Source: Ascarosepion bandense
Lineage: Eukaryota; Mollusca; Cephalopoda; Sepiida; Sepiidae
DNA: 64,000 nt
Direction: 5' to 3'
Assembly (NCBI GenBank): GCA_037127315.1
Contig: JBBBDQ010000330.1
Coordinates: 4,767,501-4,831,500, forward strand
In this document: positions 31,121 to 42,443 of the stretch, one piece after another
Numbering within the stretch: the first letter of the stretch is position 1
Layout: each line of letters starts with the position of its first letter
Notes under the pieces: model-generated
Seen by the model: only the letters and a program-made list of their open reading frames with translations
Told to the model about the DNA's origin: nothing
The model's database searches: none
Made by a program: the position numbers and the translations under genes

Positions 31121-31736
31121 TGCTGGTGTAGCCGTTGGGGAGATGGTTAATGTTTCTTTGATTCGACCTTGTGTCAGACTTAACCGAACTCCCTACAGCT
31201 TACAAGTTTTATTCATCAGGTTTTCATCATCAGAAGGTTGGTTGTCAGCTGGAATGTGTGGATTAGTGTAGAAGAGTGGAATAATAAAATATACATTTTG
31301 AATGTTAAAATAGAAATTTATTAAAGGGAAGAATAACACAAGTTGTAGAAGTTAATGTGCAATTAGAAACATTATTAAGAAGTTATCGGTAGAATTCGTA
31401 GAAAATGTTTTTAGTAGTAATTGTTGAAATAAATAAGGAGAAAGAGAACAAGGTGCGACCTGACTTTATCTCCGGGTCGATTTGAAGTTGGTTACATTTT
31501 AGATGTGTGTATCTCTTTCGCTGCTCCCAGATGAGTTTCTTTTTGTCCTTTTGAATTTCACACTGGATCGCTGTCCTTTCAAGTCTTACAAATCGCTCCC
31601 ATTGGTCAAAAATCATTTCAACACCTACTGGTGAAATCTGGTTTCGACTTTTTAGTTAAGCACATGGCCAATCCTTTTTTTATTTGGAGAAACCAGGATT
31701 TCACACACACGTCATTGTGAATTTTTGTAAAAGTGA
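31121..31736. other. unannotated spacer
   Basis: No gene recognised. It interrupts the T-rich motif series and could be an unrecognised insertion. Confidence 0.35.
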
Positions 31737-32015
31737 AGAAGGTTGATTTTAATTAATTTCTTATCCGCTACACTGGTAATCTTTGTTCTTTTACAAAAAT
31801 GTATATTGCTGATAATCTTTCATTTTTTAACAAAAATATATTACTGGTAATATTTGTTTGTTTTTTTTACAAAAATGTATTGCTGGTATATATATATTTT
31901 TATGTATTATTTTTTTTTTTTTTTCAAAAATGTATTTTTGGTAATATTTTTCTTTTACAGAAATATATTGCTGATTTTGTTTTTATATTGTCATTTTTTA
32001 TCATAAAAATGCGGT
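31737..32015. repeat. T-rich tandem motif block, duplicated copy 1
   Basis: The start (GAAGGTTGATTTTAATTAAT to about 31850) is repeated almost exactly at 32664-32775. It is followed by five units of ACAAAAATGTATTGCTG type. Confidence 0.8.
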
Positions 32016-32599
32016 GATGATATTTTTATTATAAATTATTTTATACTTTCATAGTATTTTGATTCCAGTTTCGGGGTTAACTTTTGCCCATAGCTGGTAT
32101 TTTAACAGGTGCTACCAGCCTGAGTCTGGGTGGACGTGGGAGCAATAGCAATTAAGAGGTGGTTCCACGCTTCTCAAAACCGCCAGATTAGAGGCCTTGC
32201 CACCGGATGTAGTTTATTATCATGCCCAGGATGTGCTGTAGACTAGACTGTATCTCAATAGATGTTTTCCAAAAAACTATCAAAATCCAAGGATCTTGAA
32301 GGGATATCTCAAAAATGTGACACATGAAGACAATTCCAGTTTTGATTGGAGACCTAGGTTTGACTGGAAAAGGTTCCGATAAACTAATTAGAGGAATCCC
32401 TGGTAGCCCATACCTTAAAGAAATACACTAAAATTGTTCTCACAAGAGAAACTCACACATTACAAAGGGATTTATCAATGTAAAATGTGTGCTCCTAGGT
32501 AAAAAAAATGTTCACTGAAAATGTCATGATGCCATTTCTGACCTTACATCTCTGCTTGGGAGCCGAGTGAAAATGAATATACAATAGAAATCAAAGAGA
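32016..32599. other. unannotated spacer
   Basis: No gene recognised. AATCCCTGGTAGCCCATACC (near 32395) recurs in similar form at about 32910. Confidence 0.4.
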
Positions 32600-32655
32600 A
32601 CAACAACAACAATAACAACAACAACAATAATAATAATAATAATAATGATGATGAT
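32600..32655. repeat. (CAA)n/(AAT)n/(GAT)n microsatellite
   Basis: Trinucleotide units in series. Confidence 0.95.
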
Positions 32656-32663
32656 AAACATAA

Positions 32664-32772
32664 GAAGGTTGATTTTAATTAATTTCTTATCCGCTACACT
32701 GGTAATCTTTGTTGTTTTACAAAAATGTATATTGCTGATAATCTTTTTTTTTTTTAACAAAAATGTATTACT

Positions 32773-32805
<33 letters not shown>

Positions 32806-32850
32806 CTGCTTATATTTTTTTTTTTTCAAAAATGTATTTTTTATAATAAA
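32664..32850. repeat. T-rich tandem motif block, duplicated copy 2
   Basis: Near-identical to 31737-31850 for about 110 bp, then an (AT)n tract at 32777-32802 where the first copy has a short one. Confidence 0.8.
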
Positions 32851-32929
32851 AACAACAACAATAATAAAAATAATTATAAAAAGAAGGTAGACCCATTAAA
32901 AAAAATACCTGGTAGCCCATGCCTTAAAG

Positions 32930-33315
32930 ATTTTTGTAATCATTTCACCTCACGCAAGGTAAGATTGCCACTGATGTGCAGCGGTTACAGTGAGGAGAAA
33001 AACAGGGTAAGAGCGTGTCAAAAAAAGGATAAAATATCAACAGAAATCAATGAGGTAGAAAATGACAATTGACGTTGCATTTTAATTTTTGGAGATTGTA
33101 GTTATCAGGGAAGCAAGTAAACGGAAGGAAGTTCCACATACGGAAAGTTCGAGAAAAGAAACTCTTAGAGTAGAAGAGGAGGTGAAATTTAACTATTGTG
33201 ACGGTAAAAGGATGGGGCCAAGTAAGGATCGATTATATTACAGATCCTCCTTTGGATTTTGTCGACAACCTCAAGGTGAATAGCAAGAGCACCCGATCAA
33301 ATTTGGCAACAGTAT
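32930..33315 (-). pseudogene. Jockey/CR1-like LINE 3' fragment
   Basis: Minus-strand 3' terminus (TTGCGTGAGGTGAAATGATT), then the C-terminal coding region with stops (plus-strand landmarks GGAGATTGTAGTTATC, GGAAGCAAGTAAACGGAAGG, GTAAAAGGATGGGGCC). A deletion then joins to the IQRR region (GATCGATTATATTACAG). Strongly decayed. Confidence 0.75.
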
Positions 33316-33352
33316 TGTACCGGCTTCACCCAAATCTGTTTAAAATACTGCC

Positions 33353-33765
33353 AAATAACCAACATAACGGTCATGTCACGTTGAATACACCGGTTCCCGC
33401 TCGATCACCGAAGTTAAGCAACGTTGAGCCTGGTCAGTACTTACGTGGGTGACCACTTGGGAATACCAGGTGCTGTTAGCGTTCACGGATGTGCGTTGTG
33501 GTGCGGTGGATGTCGGCTTGGGGGGGAAATCGGTGAGCCGAGTTCCAATTTCAGTCGAGCACACTGCACTCACTTGCGCACTAGTACCCTTGGGAAAGGT
33601 ATTAATCCGTCCGTTCCCTCCAGTTATGGGTTAAATAATAGGGTAGGACTTGGGACCCTCCCCTTAAACAAATCCCAATGAGACTTGCTCCGTCAGGGAG
33701 GAAGCCCGCTCAACCCGACTAGGGTGAATGCGGCATACATACATACATATATAAATAACCAACAT
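33353..33765 (+). mobile_element. composite SINE: 5S rRNA head + tRNA-like body + (CATA)n tail, with TSD
   Basis: Flanked by perfect 13-bp duplications AAATAACCAACAT (33353-33365 and 33753-33765). The element between them is 387 bp. It begins with a nearly complete 5S rRNA-like sequence (33366-33483), continues into GGATGTGCGTTGTGGTGCGG and the body of the 308-bp SINE family (B-box region GAGTTCCAATTTC, ACCCTTGGGAAAGG), and then has a distinct tail (GCCCGCTCAACCCGACTAGG) ending in CATACATACATA. Being bounded by one TSD, it moved as one unit. Confidence 0.92.
33366..33483 (+). ncRNA. 5S rRNA-derived SINE head (not a functional 5S gene)
   Basis: Matches the animal 5S rRNA order from near its start to its end: GTCATGTCACGTTGAATACA, CGATCACCGAAGTTAAGCAA (box A side), GCCTGGTCAGTACTT, GGGTGACCACTTGGGAATAC and CAGGTGCTGTTAGC (box C side). 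It carries several changes against a normal 5S gene and runs directly into the SINE body without a T-run terminator, so it is a promoter module of the SINE. Confidence 0.9.
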
Positions 33766-34177
33766 GAAAGAACATTTTTATGACATTAAACCATATATTA
33801 TCCGACAATTTCTTAAAGAAATCAAACTGTATTCTAAAATATAACTTCAATAAAACTACAGCATAAAACACACATCACTGCTTCTAATAATTATGCCCAC
33901 ACAAATATGTATATGCGCAAAAGCTGAGTATCATTTATCTTGTATTCAGTTGTGAAAGCAGAATAACATCTTTATTACTTCCAAGCCCCTAAGAAAATTA
34001 ATTTTCGGTATTAATTAATCCATTTAATGACATAACAGACAAACACCGTTAAAAAGACAATTCAATCTAATCTAGTCTGTCTTGCCCCCATAACTAGTGA
34101 GGGTTGGAGAAGAAATTGAGTTATGCCTTTCCTGGGTGCATTAGTGCGTAACTGAACCCAATACACTGGGATGAAAT
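33766..34177. other. unannotated spacer
   Basis: No gene recognised. Confidence 0.4.
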
Positions 34178-34390
34178 TTGAACGCGTCTTGGCAGACACA
34201 AAAAAATATGAAAGAACTCCTATATAAGGTGGTAAAGGAAAGCGAGAAGGAAAGACTATCTCTCAATTGTAAGAAGACCGAATGTATAATTGTCAGCAAT
34301 AGAAAGAGGCCCAAAACACAAGATTACGAATTGATGTCAGAATCAACCAAGTCTGCAAATTGGATTCTGAGAGGTCTGAAACATCTCTAA
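34178..34390 (+). pseudogene. RTE-like LINE fragment
   Basis: 70 codons including LLYKVVKESEKERLSLNCKK and TECIIVSNRKRP, the segment just after the catalytic YADD in RTE-like proteins. It stops when the next LINE remnant begins. Confidence 0.6.
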
Positions 34391-34391
34391 C

Positions 34392-35540
34392 CAAATTATG
34401 AATAGAGGCTATTATAAATGGCTCCGAGTTCATATCTTCCTTGACAGATAAAGCGAAGTGCCTCGCCTTGATCTTTACCTCGAATTCAACGTTAGATGAA
34501 AAACGCCATCTCCTTCTTCACTTCCAACGTTTCACTGAGAACAATCGCAGCAATATTTTTATTATGGTCTAGGAAGTCTCAAGACGTATCAAAAACCTTG
34601 ATCCCAAGAAAGCCTCTCACCCTGACAAAATCCCAGTGATCATCCTCAAAACTATCAACCCTGAACTCTCCATGATCCTAGCGAAGTTATTTAACCGCTC
34701 CTTGAAGGAGAAAATTTTCCCAGGCTAGTGAAAAGCATTAACTGTATGCCCGATTTTCAAGAATGCGGGTGACCGCTCACCCAACTCTCAGTATAGACCC
34801 ATCAGTTTCCTCAGTATAATTAGTGAGATTTTTGAGGCTAAGAAATGTTGTTGAGTACCGAGGTAAGATCAACCTCTTGACTGACAAGCAGTACGGGCTT
34901 CGATCGGCCCAGTCTGCTGTTGATGTTCTAATTAGCATCACTCACAGAATCAGTTAGCCACTAGACAACAAATAGACCACAAGGACCATAACATTATTTA
35001 TTTCGAATGATTTGACAAAGGATTGCTGTTCAAGCTTTCTAGCTATTAAATCAACGAAAGAGTTTTCTCAATAATAAATTCCTTCATAACGGATAGGTTC
35101 CTGAAAGAAGTTGTTAACAGACGGTTCTTCAAGGTCTTAGCAATCAACACAGGCATCTTCTAAGGGCCACTTCTCAGACCAACCCTCTTTTCATTTTATA
35201 TAAATGATCGGGCTAAGTTAATAGTCAGATCATTTGAAAATATATACGGTGATGATATAACGATATGTGTGTGCAACTCAAAAACTAGTGATGGCTAGAG
35301 ATTGACTGCTGATCTCTAATCTGATCTAACTTTAACATCTCAGTCGAGGAAAAACTAGCTGGTTACATTCAATGCTTCGAAAATGAAACTAGTAACATTA
35401 CATCATCGGCGATTGGGCCTCGAACTACCACCAGTCACGATGAATGGTTTTCTTCCCGAGAAGGCTCCATGCCTTGAGCGTCTATTGGGCCTAAAATCTA
35501 CCCACAGACTTTAAGTGAAACTCATATATACAACCCCTCA
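34392..35540 (+). pseudogene. old Jockey/CR1-like LINE, RT region with many stops
   Basis: Across several frames: SRRIKNLDPKKASHPDKIPV (as two parts), LSMILAKLFNRSLKE, NAGDRSPNSQYRPIS, LTDKQYGLRSAQSAVDVLI, then degraded palm (GPLLRPTLFSFYIND, IYGDDITICVC) and MKLVTLHHRR. The GDD replaces the usual ADD at the catalytic site. Stops and frameshifts occur throughout; the copy belongs to an older subfamily than the 23- and 28-kb copies. Confidence 0.7.
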
Positions 35541-35567
35541 CTAGGGAAAATATAATACAAAAAAACT

Positions 35568-35846
35568 GTACTCACAGGTCAGTTAAGTGCCATACGTGAT
35601 ACACGCAAAAGATTATCCTGTAGTAGGTTACCATTACTTTTTGCGGGAAACTGGTTGCCAGCCAAGGCTATAGAACCCAATCTGTCCTATTATTTAACCC
35701 ATAATTGGAAGGAAGAGACGGATTAAGACCTTTCCCAAGGGTATTTGTGCGTAAGTGAATGCAAGGAATTCAACTGGAATTCGAACTCGGCTTCCCGATT
35801 TGTCGTTCCGAGTCGATATCCACTGCACCATAACGCACATCCACGT

Positions 35847-35901
<55 letters not shown>

Positions 35902-35907
35902 CACAGG
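35568..35907 (-). mobile_element. tRNA-derived SINE (internally deleted) with (GT)n inside its target duplication
   Basis: Minus-strand SINE body 35579-35842, lacking the CATGTCTC hairpin block found in other copies. Direct repeats GTACTCACAGG lie at 35568-35578 and 35897-35907. The right repeat is outside the (GT)n tract at 35849-35898, so the microsatellite is on the 5' side of the SINE but within the duplicated target. Confidence 0.8.
35849..35898. repeat. (GT)n microsatellite
   Basis: 25 GT units at the 5' end of the minus-strand SINE. Confidence 0.97.
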
Positions 35908-36139
35908 GACAGATCACATATTACGAAGAGCTTTATCTCTGTAAAATGTATGTGATCTTAGGTTTTTATTTTATTTTATTTTATACTTTTACAATATAAG
36001 TGGGAAATATCATTAAAGCCGTTTTTGAGCTTAGGTCTCTGGTTGGAACCCGAAGGAAATATGTTTTCCAATGAAAAAGTAATAATAATGATGACACTGA
36101 AGAAACCCCGACCGTATTATTATGAAGTGTAGCCATTGT

Positions 36140-36780
36140 CAAATTATTGACATTGATGTTCTATACGATACAATATTGGACTCCAAAGAAACGGAAAAGA
36201 TTGAGAAATACCAGAATCTAAATTAGAAGTTGAAAAAGCTATGAAACACGACTGTAGAGATAATTCTGATATTAATGGATGCGCTTGGAAACTCGCCTAG
36301 AAATTTGAACGGGCACTTAGGGAGAATTGGAATTGAGAACAAGATCGTAGACCTCCAAAAAGCTGCCATCAATAACACTGCGAGAAGTCTTATTCACACC
36401 ATGCCTCAATAAACTTCCATTAAGTCAATGTATGACACTAACAGAATAATATTAATGATACAGTAGAGCCAGTCTTCTTTAGATGTGTACATGAAATAAG
36501 CTTTCGAGTGTAAATACGAAAATGCTTTTGATACACAATTATAAAAATAATAACTAGTAATGAAGAGAAAATGGTTGGAAAAGTTGACACTCACAGGAGT
36601 TATTAACGGCAAGAGAAAGAGGAAAGCAGCCATAACCTACCTAACAAGTTTGTGCAAATGGTTAACAGAATAGGAATTAAGAGAGTTAGAAAAAAAATCG
36701 AACCTAAGAGCTACAAGAGATGGGTAATTGTGGAGAGCCATAATCGCCTACGTCCTGAAGGGATACTCTACATAAAAGAA
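36140..36780 (+). pseudogene. decayed RTE-like LINE remnants
   Basis: The 5' part recalls a LINE motif with GALG-like and HLGRIGIENKIVDLQKAAI, ARSLIHTM. The 3' part (from about 36640) ends in ATGGGTAATTGTGGAGAGCC ... ATCGCCTACGTCCTGAAG, the same ending as the copy at 38.47 kb (ATCGCCTACGTCCTGAAGTGA). Stops in all frames; the two parts may be separate insertions. Confidence 0.5.
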
Positions 36781-37225
36781 GTACTCCCGGTTTTACTATC
36801 TGATTTTTATCATTAATTTTAATCCTTGATCTAATAACTGAATAAACGCTTTGCGAGTTTCACAGTTACGAAATACTCGTGAAAATTTCCTTTGTATCGA
36901 TAAATACTTGAGCTTAACAACTTCAACAATATTGAGCAGTAACAATCGTAAATATGAATTCAGGGAATTACTTAACAAAATAAGAGGGTACAAATGAAAA
37001 GATTATAAATTGTTATGGTTTTCCATTTCACTGAAGTAGAGCTTAGGCGCATGAGAGCGCATTCTGCTCCGCTATCTTCACTTTCTTTTGTTCTTCCCTT
37101 CACTAAAACCAAAAAGTGTCACTGATATATCATTTTCTTTCTCCTTTCCTCGCAATAAAAAAAGGGATAGTCCATTATTTATCTGAGGGCATGTCAGGGT
37201 GTAACGTAAAACTAAAGCAAAACCC
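36781..37225. other. unannotated spacer
   Basis: No gene recognised. Confidence 0.4.
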
Positions 37226-37326
37226 AAGAACCAAATGCACTACAGCCAAAAATAATCGTTTCTTTTTTTTTTGGGGGGGGGGGTCATAAATTAAAAGAAA
37301 AATATTATTTTGGGCTGTAGTGCTTA
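37226..37326. repeat. MITE-like hairpin
   Basis: Outer arms TGCACTACAGCCAAAAATAA (from 37229) and its near reverse complement ending GGGCTGTAGTGC (to 37323). The centre is a T-run followed by eleven G. No transposase. Confidence 0.75.
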
Positions 37327-38034
37327 TCATAGAATCCCACCAAAATGTTTTAACGATGGAATGACGCTCTTCACTCTGGGGTAATGGTTAGCATATTATT
37401 ACTTACTACTGTGAAGTGATTTTATTCCACACTGAGTTCACAAAACTTGTGACCTTGTTTCATACTAAGCTTACCTTAGGAAATACTCCCAACAACTAAC
37501 TAACATAACTAAGTGCTCATTGAGAAATGTCTAATGGCAAAGTTCTGAAAATATAACAACAGACTGTACCGCTTTTTCATACGATTTTGAAACAGTGGCG
37601 CAATGAATTGCAACAAGTCCAGACAAAACCAAAACTTAATGACGTACGTCAGCTATCAAAGGTAAACACAAGCACCGATGCCCACACCCCTTACCCCAAA
37701 ACCTCACCTTGAAAAGCGTATATTGACGGCAATTTACTATTTAAAACACGAGGCGACGCAAAGAACAATTGTAAATCGTCCTTGATTTGTCAGCATATAC
37801 TGGTTCTCAGTAAAAATGCTAACAAATGATTCACAAGCAGCTGAAATTTATTTAAGGCTCAAATAATTTCTTAATTCGGTTCGAAGAAAACCGTTAAACA
37901 TTAATTTCTAATAATACAAACTATGCAACTACCAGTAATCGCCTACTGTATGGCATGCAGCCAAAAACGCAATATAACCCGCTGTTTGTGGTTATTAGAA
38001 GCTGAGTAAAGTACTAACACACAGGAAATTTTCA
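37327..38034. other. unannotated spacer
   Basis: No gene recognised. 37375-37400 (GGGGTAATGGTTAGCA) is faintly tRNA-like but has no matching T-arm. Confidence 0.4.
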
Positions 38035-38495
38035 CGAGAAACAAAAAAAAGAGTGCTCGATTGCTATGTGATGTCAGTTCTTCAATACGGCAGTGAATGT
38101 TGGACAATATCATCGAAAATGAGGACAAAACTGGAAGCAGCGGAAATGTGGTTCTACAGAAGGGTGCTGCGGATATCGTGGACTGAGCATGCAAGCAACG
38201 ATGAGGTGTTGGAAAGAATGGCAACAAAAAGGAAATTGATGCTGAGCATCAGGAAGGGACAACTGAAGTTCCTGGGACACGCAATGAGGAAGGAGAATCT
38301 GGAGAACCTGATACTAACTGGACAGATAGAAGGAAGGAGAGACAGAGGAAGGCAGCGGATAACATATTTGCAGGGCCTGATCAGGTGGATGACAGAACGG
38401 GGGTTGCCAGGAGCAACAGGAGCAAACATACTAAGAGCCACAAGGGATAGGGAGACGTGGAGAACCATGATCGCCTACGTCCTGAAGTGACAAGG
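38035..38495 (+). pseudogene. RTE-like LINE 3' end, copy 1
   Basis: 145 open codons: LDCYVMSVLQYGSECWTIS, EMWFYRRVLRISWTEHASND, KRKLMLSIRKGQLKFLGHAM, the RRDRGRQR basic stretch and the end ETWRTMIAYVLK, with a stop at 38488-38490. The RT core is missing (5' truncation). Adjacent GAAGAAGAAG resembles the short AAG-type 3' tails of such LINEs. Confidence 0.8.
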
Positions 38496-38504
38496 CACAC
38501 AGAA

Positions 38505-39392
38505 GAAGAAGCATTCACGTTGCTGTTGTATCAAGCGTACCAACTTGTATTCTTCAGTATCATTAGTGAAGCAATTCTGAGAGAACTAAAAGTCCTTCCA
38601 GGATTTGTCATTGGAATCCACAATCTGAACAATATAAGATGCGCAGATGATACAGTGCTGAAAGGAAACTACAAGACCTTCCACAGAAGGTAGCGAAAGA
38701 AAGCGAAAAGAAAGTACTAAGTATAAACAAGAAAACGGATCCTAAAATGCCAACTAAAAGTCGGAAATACTAAAATCAAGCAGGTACAGAAATTAAAATA
38801 ACTGGGAAGCGTTCTAACAGAGGACAGAAGTGCAACACGGAGATCCGAAGGCTTATTGGCATGGTCAAGGATGCATTCCAACGGCTGAGTAGCTTACTGA
38901 GAGACAGGAAGATTTCACTGGAAACAAAGAAAAGATTACTGTATTGTTATGTGTTATCTATCCCCGTGTATCGCAGCGATTGCAGAACGAACACCTCAGA
39001 GCTGAAGAAGAGACTCAAAGCAACAGAAATGTGGTTCTACAAAAGGGTACTGAGGATACCATGGACCAAACATGTGAACAATGACGAGGTTTTGGAGAGG
39101 ATGCAAACGAAAAGGAAACTTATACTTAGCATCAGGAAGAGACATCTGAGGTTTCTGGGACACGTAATAAGGAAGGAAGGCTTGGAGAATCAAATTCACA
39201 GGACGGATAGAGGGAATGAGAAACAGGGTAAAGCAACGCGAGACATACTTGATGGGCTTGAGCAAGTGGATGACGGAAAGAGGTTTGTGAGAGATGCCAA
39301 GAGGAAAAATGTTAAGAACGATAAGGGATAGGGCTCAAGTGAAAATCCATGATCGCCTACATCTTGAAAAAACACGACACATAAAGAAGAAT
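38505..39392 (+). pseudogene. RTE-like LINE 3' end, copy 2 in tandem
   Basis: Starts in the RT palm: SEAILRELKVLPGFVIGIHN and NNIRCADDTVL (catalytic YADD changed to CADD), then a frameshift, MVKDAFQRLSSLLRDRKIS, LYCYVLSIPVYRSDC, EMWFYKRVLRIPWTKHVNND, KRKLILSIRKRHLRFLGHVI and ATRDILDGLEQVDDGKRF. It ends near ATCGCCTACATCTTGAAAAA. More diverged than copy 1. The two lie head to tail. Confidence 0.8.
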
Positions 39393-39439
39393 AATCTCAC
39401 CGTGTTAGTGTTGAACTAGCTAGATGCAAACGTCTCTTC

Positions 39440-39655
39440 TAACAGATTCTTTTCTCACGTGTAGGACTCCTTTCCAATATCTTCCGATATCCCCTGCCAT
39501 CTACAACGTTCAAAATTTAAATGCAACTTCAACTGTCACCTTTTTTCTTCCTGGTCCCTGTTTTTTCTCGTTTCTTTTCTTAAAAATCTTCTCCTTGCGT
39601 CCTAGTGGCATTATCGCCTTGCTTGGGATGAAATGATTAAAAAAAAAATTAAAAA
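39440..39655 (+). pseudogene. Jockey/CR1-like LINE 3' terminus
   Basis: Recognised by TTCAAAATTTAAATGCAAC (the EFKCK region), GGCATTATCGCCTTGCTTGG and GATGAAATGATT followed by A runs. It is the last about 200 bp of the family. Confidence 0.7.
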
Positions 39656-42274
39656 AAACAACAAAAAAAAACTCATCATCAGTCCCATAACTGTATGTGG
39701 TCAGAAGATCGCTGCGCTGCTATGGTGATTCTACAGAGAAGCCAGAAGGGGACAACCCCCCACCCGCGCCAGAATTTTGGCTGGCCCCTCGGTTGCCTCA
39801 CCACACTTTTATAAGCTTCAAAAATTTATGAAACTGATCAGTCTCTGATTTTTATGAGATTTCATCTTCAGCACTTTCCCTTAGCGTTTTCTTTTTCATT
39901 TATTTTTTAAGGATACTAACAAAGAACAGTTTGAAAGAAAAACAAAATAAAATAACCAGATAGATAGAAACAGACATGTTGTTAGAGAGAGAGAAAGAGA
40001 ATTAAGTCATTTTTTCATATCTGGAGGAAAACGTTAATTAGAAATAATGTCCAACACTTGATATGTAGATACATAGGCAGTCAGAGATTTATCAGAGTGA
40101 AAAGAATTAGTCAATAATCTTCTCCAATTTACTGAAAACAATCGGCACCGAATTCCCAGACGCTGAATTTGTGTCTTAGAAGTACTCAGACTGGCTCGTC
40201 CACCACCACATAGACAGAGCTATACACAGCAAGTGGCCTGAATTGTTTGTCAATGGTTCCAACCAAGATCACCAAGACTCATACACGCTACTGAGATTTG
40301 GTGACAATACCGGCATTTGGTAAAAGAATCAAAGAAAAGAGGTTGGTAGAAAAACAATTTAGACCTCTTCTTTCTCTATTTATAGTGGTACCATTGAATA
40401 CGGAAATGATTCGTTTTTAAACGAACGAACCATACTTCTTTTTGTCTCTCTCTATTCAATTCCTTACGGCTAAATATATATAAACGTCTTTTTACAAAAC
40501 ATAGCACAAACACACACACAATACTACAATTATAAACCAACACTGCATTAAGGATAAATTTTTAACTATAAAAAACGCACTCCAACAACAAACAGCGACA
40601 CCGAAGAAGTATCTGCAAAAAATGTTGATGTTAGATGCTGAATATTCTTCAACTGTTACTGGACTTTCGTCTCAAAAACCTAAGAACGATACCGCACCAG
40701 CTGAATATCCAATCCGCTGGTGGTATTCACGTTTACGAGAATATCCTAAGCACAGGGAAGGAAAGAGCCATGTCAATCCCCAAAATCATCAGTCACAATT
40801 CACAAGTATCAGCTAAAACTCGAATACCAGCGGTCAGGGTAATAAAAAATATTTTTTTACTTCTTTTAAAAGCAAAATCATAACGGTTAAAAATTTGCTA
40901 ACAAAAAAGAAAAAAAACGAAGAAAAACAAATGAACTTACATATTTTTTTACATCTCTCTTAGTAGTAATTTCGTCAACGTGCAAACGAAAATTCGCAGT
41001 CCTAGTGAATGAATTAATCGTCTGTGTTACTGTTACCGATTATACTCCGAGTTCACCCATTCGATCAAGCTTAAGCTAGTATTAGCGTAAATTGACTATT
41101 GTTATTTAAGAAGAAAATTTCCTCGAATAGTGGTGTAAAATAATTTATATTAACATTTGTTAAAATCTACAGAAATAAGTAAAATCGAAGTAATATAACT
41201 TGGGTTTTGCCCCATTTGAAGTTTTGTTTCGAGATCATGGCGAAATTATTTCTTTATTTCAAAGTAGCTTCCTGATCGTATAGTCGGACCTTACCGAAAA
41301 CATAAATTACTTTTTTAACTGATTTCGTACTGCTGCGGTGCCTACGGCATTTTGATTGGTTTTGTTTTGTTGCATTATTTTATTTTAGCATTTTTTTTTT
41401 TCGCGCATTTATTTTTTGTGCTTCAAAAAGGTTTTGTAAAGAAAAAAATCAGAGCAGATAAATCACACTGTTCTGCTAGTATTTACGTTAGTATTTAATT
41501 TAACCCTTTGATTTTGCTTTGAAATTAATCTCTCTTATGTTCCAACAGTTTGAGAATGGAAAAGAGGGCAAGAATAGATTAGAACTCCACTGCTATGAGT
41601 GAAAAGTTATTCCATTTAATTAAGTGAAGTAACATACTTATGCTCAAACTCATTCCTAAGTTGTGTATACAATAGCGGTGTAGTATGAAAATGACACTGC
41701 TTGAGTTTGACACCCCCCTCATCCTCAAAAAAATCTCAACCACTAAGTGCAACCCCTCCCCGCACTTTCAGAGTTTCACAATCGCCACTGAGCACCTCCT
41801 TACACATACTTGCATTAAAAGGCTTGGGCAAGTAGACTTAGCAGAGCTTCCCCCCCCCCCCCCAGTATAAAGGAAAACTCAACACATCATCTAAAGTGGT
41901 TATATAATATAATGAAATTCGGGTCAGAAGAAGATTGGTCAATACACCCGTTGAAATAAATTATAGTTTATAACTACTTTAGATGATAAGTCGAATTTTT
42001 GTTCATGTAAATCATATTGCTTTGGATAATATCCATTGAGCTCTCTATACAGATCTATCTCTTAAGATTTTATATTAAATAGATCTTTTTGGATTATCCT
42101 TTCCGTTTACGGACTAGGCATCACGCTCTCACACCCTCTGGAAGAATGGTAGACTCTGAAAAACAGTGGCTACTCTGGCATCTACGCATCGTTCATTCAG
42201 CAATGAATTAGAACACTCTCAGCTATTGGGCGTGTATAATGATAATATACACACTAAAATGTCTGCCTCCTTAT
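39656..42274. other. long unannotated region
   Basis: About 2.6 kb of AT-rich sequence with no gene I can support. It includes a C15 run at 41850-41864 and several short open frames without protein-like features. Confidence 0.5.
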
Positions 42275-42415
42275 ACCGAGAGCCCGTAGCTCAGAGGTAG
42301 AATCGCCGACTGACGCCAATTCGGTCGGGTTTCAATCCTAGGTAAAAAGCAATCGGCTGTCTAACCGTACTGATGACCTGTGATACAGCGAAACAGATCG
42401 GTCTGCGGATGACTA
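42275..42415 (+). mobile_element. tRNA-derived SINE, second family
   Basis: The head is strikingly tRNA-like: A box TAGCTCAGAGGTAGAATCG and B box GGTTTCAATCC about 35 bases later. The tail GTCTAACCGTACTGATGACC and ATCGGTCTGCGGATGAC runs into an AT tract. Same family as the reverse copy at 12281-12425. Confidence 0.8.
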
Positions 42416-42443
42416 TATATATTTATGTACAAGTTTTCTTTTA

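Noticed and set aside
33363..33483. A functional 5S rRNA gene
   Set aside because: It has several substitutions, no downstream T-run terminator, lies inside 13-bp target duplications and continues into a SINE body, so it is a mobile-element head.
37375..37440. tRNA-like head (GGGGTAATGGTTAGCA)
   Set aside because: Only an A-box-like match; no B box at proper spacing.
42275..42350. A genuine tRNA gene
   Set aside because: A and B boxes are good, but no complete acceptor stem or cloverleaf can be formed and the sequence continues into a shared SINE tail with a second copy at 12.3 kb.
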